From Mesorhizobium_B sp963522145 (lineage in GTDB: Bacteria > Pseudomonadota > Alphaproteobacteria > Rhizobiales > Rhizobiaceae), in NCBI GenBank assembly GCA_963522145.1, contig CAUQXI010000005.1:99990-163989 (forward strand): a stretch of 64,000 nt of DNA, in the 5' to 3' direction. Position 1 is the stretch's first letter. Every line of letters starts with the position of its first letter. Below are positions 8,300 through 17,279 of the stretch, one piece after another. The translations under genes and the position numbers were made by a program. A model generated the notes under the pieces. That model had not been told where the DNA came from, did not search any database, and saw only the letters and a list, made by a program, of their open reading frames with translations.

Positions 8300-9712
8300 T
8301 TGACGGCATTCGACGAGATGCTCCCTCAGGCTGACGGCCTGCGAAAGCCCTACCGCGCATATGACCGCTGGCTTAATTCGCAGCAGTCCGAGCGTCTGGC
8401 CGACAAGATGCGCGATGCCGAGCGGGTGTTCCGCAAGACGGGCATAACCTTTGCCGTTTATGGCGAGGAAGACGCCGCGGAGCGGCTGATCCCCTTCGAC
8501 ATCGTGCCGCGCATCATCTCCGGCGCGGAATGGCGCCGCCTCACGCAAGGCATCGAGCAGCGCGTCCAGGCGCTGAACGCCTTCCTGGACGATATCTATC
8601 ACCGTCAGGAAATCCTGCGCGCGGGCCGCATCCCCCGCGACCTGATCGCGAAGAACGAGGCGTTCCTGCCCGAGATGATCGGCGTTCGTCCGCCCGGCGG
8701 GGTTTACACCCACATCATCGGCGTCGACATTGTCCGCACCAGCGAGGACGAGTTCTTTGTCCTGGAAGACAATGCCCGCACGCCATCCGGCGTATCCTAC
8801 ATGCTGGAAAACCGCGAAACCATGATGCAGCTCTTTCCGGAGCTGTTCCAGCAGGTGAAGGTGCGGCCGGTCGAGAACTATCCGCAGCTCCTTCGCCAGT
8901 CCCTTGCGGCAACAAGGCCGGACGGTGCGCCGGCGGAGCCGACGATCGCCGTGCTGACGCCGGGCAGCTACAACTCAGCCTATTTCGAGCACGCCTTTCT
9001 GGCGGACCAGATGGGCGTGCAGCTTGTGGAGGGACAGGACCTGCGCGTGGTCAATGGCCATATCGCCATGCGCACGACCGAGGGCTACAAGCAGATCGAC
9101 GTGCTTTACCGCCGCGTGGACGACGCGTTTCTCGATCCGCTGACCTTCCGTCCGGATTCAGCGCTCGGCGTGGCCGGCATCATGGATGTCTATCGCGCGG
9201 GCAACATCACCATCGCCAACGCGCCCGGGACGGGCATCGCCGATGACAAGGCGATCTATTCCTACATGCCCGAGATCGTGGAGTTCTATACCGGCCGCAA
9301 GGCGATGCTCGGCAATGTGCCGACATGGCGCTGCTCGGAACCCGACAGCCTGAAATACGTCCTCGAGCATCTCGACGAGCTTGTCGTGAAGGAGGTCCAC
9401 GGCTCGGGCGGCTACGGCATGCTGGTGGGACCTGCGGCCACCAAGGCGGAGTGCGAGGCATTTGCCGCCAAGCTCAAGGCGCGGCCCACCAACTACATCG
9501 CGCAGCCTACGCTTTCGCTGTCCACTTGCCCCATCTTCACCGATGCCGGGCTATCTCCGCGCCACGTCGATCTGCGCCCCTTCGTGCTCGTTTCCGACCG
9601 CATCCAGATCGTGCCCGGCGGGCTGACCCGCGTCGCGCTGAAGGAAGGCTCGCTGGTGGTCAATTCGAGCCAGGGCGGCGGCACCAAGGATACCTGGGTT
9701 CTGGACGACTAG
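8300..9712 (+). CDS. circularly permuted ATP-grasp protein (COG2308)
   Basis: A 470-residue protein of the circularly permuted ATP-grasp type 2 family (COG2308, DUF404/DUF407). These are predicted to ligate an amino group to a carboxylate using ATP. Visible blocks include FVLEDNARTPSGVSYMLENR, LTPGSYNSAYFEHAFLA and LVVKEVHGSGGYGMLVGP, the last resembling an ATP-grasp glycine loop. The TTG start at 8300 sits six bases after AGGAGG. It is the first gene of an operon with an alpha-E protein, a transglutaminase-like protease and Anbu, an association known in many bacteria. Substrate unknown. A possible promoter (CTTGCT, then TGATAT after 18 bases) lies just upstream. Confidence 0.9.
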   Translation: MTAFDEMLPQADGLRKPYRAYDRWLNSQQSERLADKMRDAERVFRKTGITFAVYGEEDAAERLIPFDIVPRIISGAEWRRLTQGIEQRVQALNAFLDDIYHRQEILRAGRIPRDLIAKNEAFLPEMIGVRPPGGVYTHIIGVDIVRTSEDEFFVLEDNARTPSGVSYMLENRETMMQLFPELFQQVKVRPVENYPQLLRQSLAATRPDGAPAEPTIAVLTPGSYNSAYFEHAFLADQMGVQLVEGQDLRVVNGHIAMRTTEGYKQIDVLYRRVDDAFLDPLTFRPDSALGVAGIMDVYRAGNITIANAPGTGIADDKAIYSYMPEIVEFYTGRKAMLGNVPTWRCSEPDSLKYVLEHLDELVVKEVHGSGGYGMLVGPAATKAECEAFAAKLKARPTNYIAQPTLSLSTCPIFTDAGLSPRHVDLRPFVLVSDRIQIVPGGLTRVALKEGSLVVNSSQGGGTKDTWVLDD

Positions 9713-9730
9713 AAAGAAAACACGAAAAGC

Positions 9731-10672
9731 ATGCTGCTCGGGCGCACCGCCAACGGCCTTTACTGGATGAACCGCTACATCGAGCGCGCCGAGAACATGG
9801 CGCGCCTGCTGGATGCCGGTTTACGCATGGCGCTCACCCGAACGGCTTCCTCGGCCGAGGAATGGTCATCGGTGGTGGTCAGCGCCGGCGCCGAAAGCGC
9901 CTTTCTCCGCAGGCATGATAAATACACGGTGGCGACGGTGTCGGATTTCCTGCTGCGCGACACGTCGAACTCCGGAAGCGTGCTGTCGGCCATCGAGACG
10001 GCGCGCAACAATGGTCGCATGGTGCGGACCGCGCTCACGCGGGAAACCTGGGAAAGCATCAACGAGGCCTGGATGTCGCTCAAGCGCGTCCTCGCCCACC
10101 CGATCGACGAGCGCGACCTTCCCACCGTGCTTGATGCGATCAAGCGTGAAACGGCGCTGATCCGAGGCTCCTTTCACGGCACCATGCTGCGCAATGAGAT
10201 CTTCGACTTCTGCCAGCTCGGAACGTTCATCGAACGTGCCGACAACACCGCACGCATTCTGGACGTCAAATATTACGTGCTGCTGCCATCCATCTCCTGG
10301 GTCGGTTCCACGCTCGACAATTATCAGTGGGAATCGATCCTCCGCTCGGTCGCGGCGCATCGCTCCTACCGATGGGTCTATGAAGCCGAATATCGGCCGC
10401 GCCACATTGCCGACTACCTCATCCTCAACGGCCGAATGCCCAGGTCACTCGCCTTCTGCTATCGCAACCTCTCTGACGCGCTGCGCTTCCTCGCGCGGGA
10501 TTACGGCGCGCAGCATTCCTGCCATGGGACCATGGAGGCAACGCTGGCCAAGCTCTCGGTCGGTTCGATCAAGGAGATCTTCGACGCGGGCCTCCACGAG
10601 TTCCTGCTCGACTTCATCCGCGACAACAACATGCTGAGCGACCAGCTCGCCAGCGATTTCCAGTTCGCCTGA
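9731..10672 (+). CDS. alpha-E domain protein (COG2307, DUF403)
   Basis: A 313-residue mostly alpha-helical protein beginning MLLGRTANGLYWMNRYIERA, the hallmark of the alpha-E (DUF403) family. These accompany COG2308 ATP-grasp proteins and are thought to form part of the same amide-bond-forming system. The biochemical role is not established. It lies 18 bases after the ATP-grasp gene and 14 bases before the transglutaminase gene, so it is surely in the same operon. Confidence 0.9.
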   Translation: MLLGRTANGLYWMNRYIERAENMARLLDAGLRMALTRTASSAEEWSSVVVSAGAESAFLRRHDKYTVATVSDFLLRDTSNSGSVLSAIETARNNGRMVRTALTRETWESINEAWMSLKRVLAHPIDERDLPTVLDAIKRETALIRGSFHGTMLRNEIFDFCQLGTFIERADNTARILDVKYYVLLPSISWVGSTLDNYQWESILRSVAAHRSYRWVYEAEYRPRHIADYLILNGRMPRSLAFCYRNLSDALRFLARDYGAQHSCHGTMEATLAKLSVGSIKEIFDAGLHEFLLDFIRDNNMLSDQLASDFQFA

Positions 10673-10686
10673 AAGGGGTACCCGGC

Positions 10687-11478
10687 GTGAGGCTCAGGAT
10701 CACACACCGGACGGAGTACCGCTACGACGCCCCTGTATCTTATGCCTTGCAGCGGCTGAGGCTCGTTCCGCCGAGCGGACACACGCAGAAAGTCGGGCCG
10801 TGGCAGTTGAACATCGCCGGGGCCAGGGAAGAGCTTCGCTTTCATGACCAGTTCGGCAACGACACGCGGCTCCTCAGCGTCGAGGGCGAACCGCAGATGA
10901 TCGCCATCGAAGCGAGCGGCACAGTCGAGACCAAGGATACAGCCGGAGTCAGCGGCCCGCATCGCGGCTTCGCGCCTCTCTGGCTGTTCCTTCCAGAAAC
11001 GACGCTGACCGAAGCCGGCGAAAATGTCCGGGCTCTTGCCGCCGAGATCAAGGATGGCGACGAGGTCGCGCGGCTCCATCGTCTTACCGCCCTGATCCGC
11101 GAACGGGTCATCTATCGGGCCGGCGTGACCGATGCCGAGACCGGCGCCGAGGAAGCGCTCGCCGCGGGCGAGGGGGTCTGTCAGGATCACGCCCACGTCT
11201 TCATCGCCGCCGCCCGTGCGCTCGGCTTTCCGGCCCGCTATGTAAGCGGCTACCTAAAGATGCAGGATGTCGAGCAGGCCGCGAGCCATGCCTGGGCGGA
11301 AGCGCATGTCTCGTCACTCGGCTGGGTTGCCTTCGACGCCGCAAACGGGATTTCGCCGGACGAATCCTACGTCCGCATCGCGATCGGACGCGACTACCGC
11401 GACGCCATGCCCGTGTCGGGGATTCGTCTAGGAGCAGGTGAAGAGCACCTTGCCGTCCGCATCACGGTGGAGCAGTAA
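10687..11478 (+). CDS. transglutaminase-like cysteine peptidase
   Basis: A 263-residue protein with an N-terminal beta-rich domain (family-typical start RITHRTEYRYDAPVSYA) and a transglutaminase-like core. The papain-like triad is visible: Cys165 in GEGVCQDHAH, His201 in ASHAWAEAH and Asp217 in FDAANG. There is no signal peptide, so it is probably cytoplasmic. It could hydrolyse or rearrange amide bonds made by the ATP-grasp protein in the same operon; this is inference from context. GTG start 14 bases after the alpha-E gene. Confidence 0.92.
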   Translation: MRLRITHRTEYRYDAPVSYALQRLRLVPPSGHTQKVGPWQLNIAGAREELRFHDQFGNDTRLLSVEGEPQMIAIEASGTVETKDTAGVSGPHRGFAPLWLFLPETTLTEAGENVRALAAEIKDGDEVARLHRLTALIRERVIYRAGVTDAETGAEEALAAGEGVCQDHAHVFIAAARALGFPARYVSGYLKMQDVEQAASHAWAEAHVSSLGWVAFDAANGISPDESYVRIAIGRDYRDAMPVSGIRLGAGEEHLAVRITVEQ

Positions 11479-11507
11479 TCCGCCGCTACGAATCCTGTGC
11501 GAGTTCC

Positions 11508-12236
11508 ATGACCTATTGCGTCGGCCTACGAATCGACAGCGGCCTCGTGTTCATGTCGGACACGCGGACCAATGCCGGCATAGACAATATCTCCACCTTC
11601 CGGAAGATGCACATCTGGGAGAAGACCGGCGATCGGGTGATCGTCATGATGTCGGCCGGTAATCTCGCCACCACGCAGGCTGTGGTGAGCCTGCTCGACG
11701 AACGCTCGAAGGCCGTCAAGGATCGCGCACCGACCTTGCTCAAGGCGCCGTCGATGTACCAGACGGCCCGCCTCGTGGGGGATACGGTCAAGGAGGTGAT
11801 CGCGAGCTCCACGCCCAACGGCCAGAAGGCCGACTCCTTCCACGCTTCCTTTATCCTGGGCGGGCAGATCAAGGGCACCGAGCCGCGCCTGTTCATGATC
11901 TATCCGGAAGGAAATTTCATCGAAAGCACGGACGACACGCCCTTCTTTCAGGTCGGCGAAACCAAATACGGCAAGCCCATCATCGTGCGCGCCTATGATC
12001 GCCAGATGAGTTTCGCCGAGACCGCAAAGCTGCTGATGGTGTCGTTCGATTCGACATTGAAGTCGAACCTGTCGGTCGGCCTGCCGCTGGACATGACGTT
12101 CTACGAGCGCGATGCACTCCAGGTAGGGCTGCGGAAACGCATCGGTGTCGATGATCCGTATTACCGGACGATCTCCGACGGGTGGTCGAACGCCTTGAAG
12201 GTAGCGTTTCAGAGCCTGCCGGACTTCTCTTATTAA
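11508..12236 (+). CDS. Anbu proteasome-type peptidase
   Basis: A 242-residue member of the Anbu family (ancestral beta-subunit), Ntn-hydrolase relatives of HslV and the 20S proteasome. After removal of Met1 the N-terminal nucleophile is Thr (TYCVGLRI). Asp17 in MSDTRTNAG and Lys32 in FRKM match the catalytic residues of the proteasome fold. The family forms large oligomers; physiological substrates are unclear. It is the last gene of the ATP-grasp/alpha-E/transglutaminase operon and ends before a hairpin terminator, which supports a shared function in making and breaking a peptide or isopeptide modification. Confidence 0.93.
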   Translation: MTYCVGLRIDSGLVFMSDTRTNAGIDNISTFRKMHIWEKTGDRVIVMMSAGNLATTQAVVSLLDERSKAVKDRAPTLLKAPSMYQTARLVGDTVKEVIASSTPNGQKADSFHASFILGGQIKGTEPRLFMIYPEGNFIESTDDTPFFQVGETKYGKPIIVRAYDRQMSFAETAKLLMVSFDSTLKSNLSVGLPLDMTFYERDALQVGLRKRIGVDDPYYRTISDGWSNALKVAFQSLPDFSY

Positions 12237-12257
12237 GATCGGACGTCCGCGAAAAAG

Positions 12258-12290
12258 AAGCGGGCCGCCGCGAAACGCGACGACCCGCTT
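12258..12290 (+). terminator. hairpin terminator between Anbu and BA14K genes
   Basis: Arms AAGCGGGCCGCCGCG and CGCGACGACCCGCTT pair with two mismatches around an AAA loop. A-rich sequence lies on the left and TTTGTT on the right, so the hairpin can serve both convergent genes. Confidence 0.6.
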
Positions 12291-12311
12291 TGTTGCCGAA
12301 GCTGAGAGGGC

Positions 12312-12812
12312 TCAGTTGTACGGCGAGTTGCACTGGCGGCGCGGGCCGCTGTTTGGCTGATAGGTGTTGTCCGAGACGCGATAGGACCGATAACGGCTCT
12401 GGCACCAGTCGACATGGTTGCCGCCGCCACGATTGCCATTCGTGATCGCGCCTCCCACGATCGCTCCCGCGAGGAACGCGGCCGCAGGGAAGTAGTATCC
12501 GTTATAGTAGCGGTACCCGGCCCGGCGATCGCGATAGCCACGGTAGCCGTGATAGTAGTAGTTGCCGTTTCGGCGTTCCCACGCCTTGGCGAGACGGCGA
12601 TCCTGACGGCGCTCTATGCGATTGATCCGACGCTCGGCACGGCGATATTTGCGGCGCTCGCGCTGGGTCATCTGAACCTGCACGACCGGCACGCCGCCAT
12701 CAACCGTCAAAGGCTGCTGAACACGTGGTGCCGCGCCTGCCGGCATGACGCCGGTGAATGCTGTTGCCACGGCCAGGCCGGTAGCGAACAATCCTGAGAT
12801 CAGCTTTCTCAT
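12312..12812 (-). CDS. BA14K family exported protein
   Basis: A 166-residue protein with a signal peptide (MRKLISGLFATGLAVATAF, cleavage near AGA/APR). An arginine-rich linker follows (repeats of RRxxRR), then a hydrophobic glycine segment (AAAFLAGAIVGGAI) and a C-terminal BA14K-type module HVDWCQSRYRSYRVSD ending with the second conserved Cys in RRQCNSPY. BA14K is named after a 14-kDa Brucella antigen with lectin-like activity and is common in Hyphomicrobiales. The start at 12812 is preceded by AGGAGA. Predicted cell-envelope protein. Confidence 0.85.
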   Translation of the reverse strand: MRKLISGLFATGLAVATAFTGVMPAGAAPRVQQPLTVDGGVPVVQVQMTQRERRKYRRAERRINRIERRQDRRLAKAWERRNGNYYYHGYRGYRDRRAGYRYYNGYYFPAAAFLAGAIVGGAITNGNRGGGNHVDWCQSRYRSYRVSDNTYQPNSGPRRQCNSPYN

Positions 12813-12948
12813 GAAATCTTCTCCTAAAAGCAGAAAGTCGGTGCCCCTTATGTTGCCGAACTGATCCGCGGCCAAATCGTTCCGCTTTATTCCGTGAGGG
12901 CGAGCTCGATCATGCGATCAAGGCTCTCGCGCCGAGCGCTTTTGGACG

Positions 12949-12975
12949 TTGACCGTTTCCGGTCGAATCCATATG
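12949..12975 (+). promoter_or_regulatory. candidate tRNA-Lys promoter
   Basis: TTGACC at 12949-12954 and CATATG at 12970-12975 (spacing 15) lie about 37 bases before the tRNA. Plausible housekeeping promoter, assigned by eye. Confidence 0.35.
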
Positions 12976-13011
12976 GTCCGAGCACTTGCAGGAGCCGGGC
13001 ACGGTGCCTTC

Positions 13012-13087
13012 GAGCGCGTAGCTCAGCCGGTAGAGCAACGGACTTTTAATCTGTAGGTCCTGGGTTCGAGTCCCAGCGCGCTCACCA
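13012..13087 (+). tRNA. tRNA-Lys (anticodon TTT)
   Basis: A complete 76-base cloverleaf. The acceptor stem is GAGCGCG/CGCGCTC, the D stem GCTC/GAGC, the anticodon loop CTTTTAA giving TTT (Lys), the T arm CTGGG-TTCGAGT-CCCAG, and ACCA is encoded at the 3' end. Confidence 0.97.
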
Positions 13088-13125
13088 ATCCGGTTCCGTC
13101 CGACCAACCGGCAGCTCACATTCTC

Positions 13126-13869
13126 ATGGCGATCGACATCGGACTCTTGAGCGCGGTCGGCGCGGGTGCCTTGTCTTTTCTGTCGCCCTGCGTGCTGCCG
13201 CTGGTGCCGCCCTACCTGTGCTATATGGCCGGCATGTCGGTCGAGGATTTCCGCGCGGGACGTGCCAGCGCGGCAGCGCCCGCGCGGCGCACGCTCATCA
13301 TTGTCGGCATCGCGTTCGTGCTGGGCTTCTCGACCGTCTTCGTTGCGCTCGGCGCAGGCGCATCAACGATCGGCCGCTTCCTGCGCGTCTGGCAGGAGCC
13401 GCTCGCGCTGGCGGCGGGGGTGATGATCATCCTGATGGGTCTGAATTTCCTCGGCGTCCTGCGCATTCCCCTTCTGTCGCGGGAAGCCCGCTTCCGCTCG
13501 GAAGGACGGCCGGCGAGCCTCGCCGCCGCCTATGTGATGGGTCTCGCTTTCGCGTTTGGCTGGACGCCCTGCATCGGGCCTGTGCTCGGGCCGATTTTGA
13601 CGCTGGCAGGCGGGCGGGAAACGGTGGTGGAGGGTGCGCTCCTGCTCGCGGCCTATTCGCTGGGCTTGGGCATCCCCTTCCTGATCGCCGCCCTGTTCTC
13701 CGATGCCTTCATGCGTTTCCTTGCGCGCTTCCGGGTCCATCTCGGCCGCGTCGAGAAGGTGATCGGCGTGCTTCTGGTTCTGGCCGGCGTGTTCTTCATG
13801 ACTGGCGGCATCGCGACCGCATCCTACTGGCTTCTGGAAAGCTTCCCGTCGCTGGGACGCCTCGGCTAG
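13126..13869 (+). CDS. ccdA: CcdA-type cytochrome c biogenesis / thiol transporter
   Basis: A 247-residue inner-membrane protein with about six transmembrane helices. It carries the two redox cysteines of the CcdA/DsbD-beta family: one in SPCVLPLVPPYLCY in helix 1 and one in GWTPCIGPVLG in helix 4. It passes reducing power from cytoplasmic thioredoxin to periplasmic thiol proteins used in cytochrome c maturation. It stands between tRNA-Lys and glmU, without other cytochrome c genes nearby. Confidence 0.9.
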   Translation: MAIDIGLLSAVGAGALSFLSPCVLPLVPPYLCYMAGMSVEDFRAGRASAAAPARRTLIIVGIAFVLGFSTVFVALGAGASTIGRFLRVWQEPLALAAGVMIILMGLNFLGVLRIPLLSREARFRSEGRPASLAAAYVMGLAFAFGWTPCIGPVLGPILTLAGGRETVVEGALLLAAYSLGLGIPFLIAALFSDAFMRFLARFRVHLGRVEKVIGVLLVLAGVFFMTGGIATASYWLLESFPSLGRLG

Positions 13870-13933
13870 GGCGCTGGACGGCGGCGATCGCAATGCTAGA
13901 AGACGATGGAACGAGAGCGGGAGCCGTCGGGCG

Positions 13934-15280
13934 ATGAGCGATGAAACCATGCTGGCCGTGATCCTCGCGGCAGGCGAGGGCACGCGGATGAAAAGCGCGC
14001 TGCCCAAGGTGCTGCATCCCGTTGCCGGCCTTCCCCTTCTTACCCATGCGCTGCGGGCAGCGACGAATGCAGGCGCGGGCAGCCTCGCGGTGGTGGTCGG
14101 CCACGGCGCGGATCAGGTCCGAGCGGCTGCACTCGAGGCGGCAGCCGGCGCTCAGGTCTTCGTTCAGGAGGAGCGGCGCGGCACAGCACATGCGGTGCTC
14201 GCGGCAAGGGAAGCGCTGGAGAAACACGCCGATGTGGTGATGGTCACCTTCGGTGACACGCCGCTCCTGACGCCCGAGGTCATCACTCGTGCACGAGACG
14301 CCGTCCGAGGCGGTGCGGCGGTCGCGGTGCTCGGCTTCCGCACCGATCGGCCTACCGGCTATGGCCGGCTGATCGAGCGGAATGGCGCTCTGGTCGCCAT
14401 CCGGGAGGACAAGGACTGTTCTGAGGAAGAGCGCCGGATCACCTTCTGCAATGGCGGCGCGATGGCGATCGATGGCCGCCTGGCGCTCGGCCTGCTCGAT
14501 CGTGTCGGCTCGTCGAACGCCAAGAACGAGTTCTACCTGACCGATCTCGTCGCACTCGCGACAGCCGATGGCCACCGCGCGGTCGCCGTCGAGTGCGACT
14601 ACGAGGATGTGCTCGGCATCAACAACCGAGCCGAGCTTGCCGAGGCGGAGGCAGTCTGGCAGCAGCGCAAGCGGCGCGAGATGATGCTGGCCGGCGTGAC
14701 CCTGATCGCGCCCGAAACCGTGTTCTTCTCCTTCGATACCACGATCGCTCCTGACACGATCGTGGAGCCGAATGTCTGGTTCGGCCCCGGCGTATCGATC
14801 ACTGGAGCGGCCCGTATTCATGCCTTCTCCCATCTGGAGGGCACGACGATCGCCGAGGGCTGCGATGTCGGCCCCTTCGCGCGCCTCCGTCCGGGCGCGG
14901 AACTCCAGCGCAAGGCTAAGGTCGGCAACTTCTGTGAGGTGAAGAAGGCCGTCGTCGAGGCAGGCGCCAAGGTCAACCACCTGACCTATATCGGCGACGC
15001 GCGGGTCGGTGCCGGCGCGAATATCGGCGCGGGCACCATCACCTGCAATTACGATGGCTACTCGAAGTTTTTCACCGATATCGGCGAGAACGTCTTCATC
15101 GGCTCCAACTCCGCACTCGTCGCTCCGATCACGATCGGCGAAGGCGCCTATATCGCGTCGGGCAGCGTCATCACCGACGATGTCGAAGCGGATGCCTTGG
15201 CTTTCGGCCGTGCCCGACAGGTCACCAAGCCCGGGCGGGCCCGCGAAGTGCGCGCCAAGCGTGCTGCCGCGAAGAAATAA
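13934..15280 (+). CDS. glmU: bifunctional UDP-GlcNAc pyrophosphorylase / glucosamine-1-P acetyltransferase
   Basis: Makes UDP-GlcNAc, the precursor of peptidoglycan and lipid A. The 448-residue product has an N-terminal uridylyltransferase domain (LAAGEGTRMKSALPKVLHP, then TFGDTPLL). The C-terminal left-handed beta-helix of hexapeptide repeats begins near residue 255, with the acetyltransferase motif NHLTYIGDARVG. Length fits the family. The next gene, glmS, supplies the upstream step, so the two hexosamine genes are clustered. Confidence 0.97.
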   Translation: MSDETMLAVILAAGEGTRMKSALPKVLHPVAGLPLLTHALRAATNAGAGSLAVVVGHGADQVRAAALEAAAGAQVFVQEERRGTAHAVLAAREALEKHADVVMVTFGDTPLLTPEVITRARDAVRGGAAVAVLGFRTDRPTGYGRLIERNGALVAIREDKDCSEEERRITFCNGGAMAIDGRLALGLLDRVGSSNAKNEFYLTDLVALATADGHRAVAVECDYEDVLGINNRAELAEAEAVWQQRKRREMMLAGVTLIAPETVFFSFDTTIAPDTIVEPNVWFGPGVSITGAARIHAFSHLEGTTIAEGCDVGPFARLRPGAELQRKAKVGNFCEVKKAVVEAGAKVNHLTYIGDARVGAGANIGAGTITCNYDGYSKFFTDIGENVFIGSNSALVAPITIGEGAYIASGSVITDDVEADALAFGRARQVTKPGRAREVRAKRAAAKK

Positions 15281-15377
15281 CGCCCGCTCTGTCACCGGTC
15301 GCAATGATAATTGAATAGTTCAACGGCAGACTGTCACCTAGAGCACCATCCGATTACCTGAAGTTGGGAACAGTTGC

Positions 15378-17201
15378 ATGTGCGGGATCGTAGGCATTGT
15401 CAGCCACACGCCGGTTGCACCGCTGATCGTTGATGCGCTGAAGCGGCTGGAATATCGCGGCTACGATTCGGCCGGGGTCGCCACCATCGAGCATGGCGAG
15501 CTGCGCCGTCGCCGCGCCGAGGGCAAGCTCGTCAACCTGGAGCGCCGCCTCCATGCGGAGCCGCTGGACGGCACAATCGGCATCGGCCACACCCGCTGGG
15601 CCACGCATGGCGTGCCGAACGAAACCAACGCCCATCCGCACTTTTCCGAGGGCGTGGCGATCGTTCACAACGGTATCATCGAGAACTTCGCCGAGCTTCG
15701 GAAGGAGCTGACCGCCGACGGCTACAACTTCACGTCACAGACGGACACCGAAGTTGTCGCCCATCTGATCGCGCGGGAGCTTAAACAGGGGCGCACCCCG
15801 GTGGATGCCGCCTATGCGGCGCTGAAGCGGCTCGAAGGGGCGTTCGCGCTCGCCATTATGTTCAAGGGTGACGAAAACCTGATCGTGGGCGCGCGCAATG
15901 GGCCGCCTCTCGCAGTCGGGCACGGCGAGGGCGAGATGTTCCTGGGGTCCGACGCGATCGCGCTTTCGCCCTTCACCAACTCCATCACCTATCTCGAGGA
16001 CGGCGACTGGGTCGTCGTGCGCCGAGACGAGATCGCGATCTTCGACATGAACGGCACGCCCGTCGCGCGCAGCCGGCAGCAGTCGATCGGCACGAGCTTC
16101 ATGGTGGACAAGGGCAATCACCGCCACTTCATGGACAAGGAGATCCACGAGCAGCCGGAGGTCATCTCCCACACGCTGGCCCATTATCTGGATTTCACCA
16201 GCAACAGGACCAAGCCTCTCGATCTCCCCTTCGACTTCGCCGAGATCGACCGGCTGTCGATAGCAGCCTGCGGCACGGCCTTTCTGGCCGGATCGGTGGG
16301 CAAATACTGGTTCGAGCGGATCGCAAAGCTGCCTGTCGACATCGATATCGCGTCCGAGTTCCGTTATCGCGAGATGCCGATTTCCCAGCGCAGCGCGGCG
16401 CTGTTCGTGTCGCAGTCGGGCGAAACCGCAGACACGCTGGCCTCACTTCGCTACTGCCGCAAGGCGGGCGTGCCGATCGGCGCAATCGTCAATGTGCGCG
16501 AATCGACCATCGCGCGCGAGTCGGACGTCACGCTTCCGACGCTCGCCGGCCCCGAAATCGGCGTCGCCTCGACCAAGGCCTTTACCTGCCAGCTCTCGGT
16601 GCTTGCCTCTCTGGTTGTCCGCGCCGCCGTCGCGCGCGGCGTCATCACGGATGAGGGCGAAGAGCAGCTGGTGCGCCAACTGGCTGAGGCGCCCCGGCTC
16701 GCTAGCCAGGTGCTCAAGCTCGCTCCGCAGATCGAGGCGGTCGCGCGGGAGCTGTCGCACTACAAGCACGTGCTTTACCTCGGCCGCGACACGAACTTCC
16801 CGCTGGCAGTCGAAGGTGCGCTGAAGCTCAAGGAAATCTCCTATATTCATGCGGAAGGCTATGCGGCGGGAGAGCTGAAGCACGGGCCGATCGCACTGAT
16901 CGACGAGCAGATGCCCGTGATCGTGATCGCGCCGCATGACCGCATCTTCGAAAAGACGGTGTCGAATATGCAGGAGGTCGCCGCACGGGGCGGGCGCATC
17001 ATCCTCATCACCGACAGGGCAGGAGCGGCGCATGCCTCGGTGAAGACGATGGAAACGATCGTCCTGCCCGACATGCCGGATTTCGTTGCGCCGATCATCT
17101 ACGCTCTGCCGATCCAGATGCTCGCCTACCACACGGCCGTCTTCATGGGCACGGATGTGGACCAGCCGCGCAATCTCGCAAAATCGGTGACGGTGGAGTA
17201 G
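15378..17201 (+). CDS. glmS: glutamine-fructose-6-phosphate aminotransferase
   Basis: Converts fructose-6-phosphate and glutamine to glucosamine-6-phosphate, the first step of hexosamine synthesis. The 607-residue product has the N-terminal class II glutamine amidotransferase domain with the nucleophile Cys2 (MCGIVGIV). Two SIS sugar-isomerase domains follow (SQSGETADTLASLR; EGYAAGELKHGPIALID). The C-terminus ends NLAKSVTVE, as expected. No glmS ribozyme is seen in the 97-base upstream gap. Confidence 0.97.
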   Translation: MCGIVGIVSHTPVAPLIVDALKRLEYRGYDSAGVATIEHGELRRRRAEGKLVNLERRLHAEPLDGTIGIGHTRWATHGVPNETNAHPHFSEGVAIVHNGIIENFAELRKELTADGYNFTSQTDTEVVAHLIARELKQGRTPVDAAYAALKRLEGAFALAIMFKGDENLIVGARNGPPLAVGHGEGEMFLGSDAIALSPFTNSITYLEDGDWVVVRRDEIAIFDMNGTPVARSRQQSIGTSFMVDKGNHRHFMDKEIHEQPEVISHTLAHYLDFTSNRTKPLDLPFDFAEIDRLSIAACGTAFLAGSVGKYWFERIAKLPVDIDIASEFRYREMPISQRSAALFVSQSGETADTLASLRYCRKAGVPIGAIVNVRESTIARESDVTLPTLAGPEIGVASTKAFTCQLSVLASLVVRAAVARGVITDEGEEQLVRQLAEAPRLASQVLKLAPQIEAVARELSHYKHVLYLGRDTNFPLAVEGALKLKEISYIHAEGYAAGELKHGPIALIDEQMPVIVIAPHDRIFEKTVSNMQEVAARGGRIILITDRAGAAHASVKTMETIVLPDMPDFVAPIIYALPIQMLAYHTAVFMGTDVDQPRNLAKSVTVE

Positions 17202-17279
17202 CCAAGCTACTTCCGCACCGTCCGCCATTTCGCTAGCTTTGCTGCAGTGCGAAGAGGACAGGCTCTTGCCTGATCACGG

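Noticed and set aside
12910..13119. A minus-strand reading frame containing RTQDLQIKSPLLYRLSYAL across the tRNA-Lys gene
   Set aside because: It is the antisense translation of the tRNA, a known recurrent mis-annotation, not a protein.
15281..15377. Possible glmS ribozyme upstream of glmS
   Set aside because: The gap is only 97 bases and shows no ribozyme-like paired core. The ribozyme is typical of Gram-positive bacteria.
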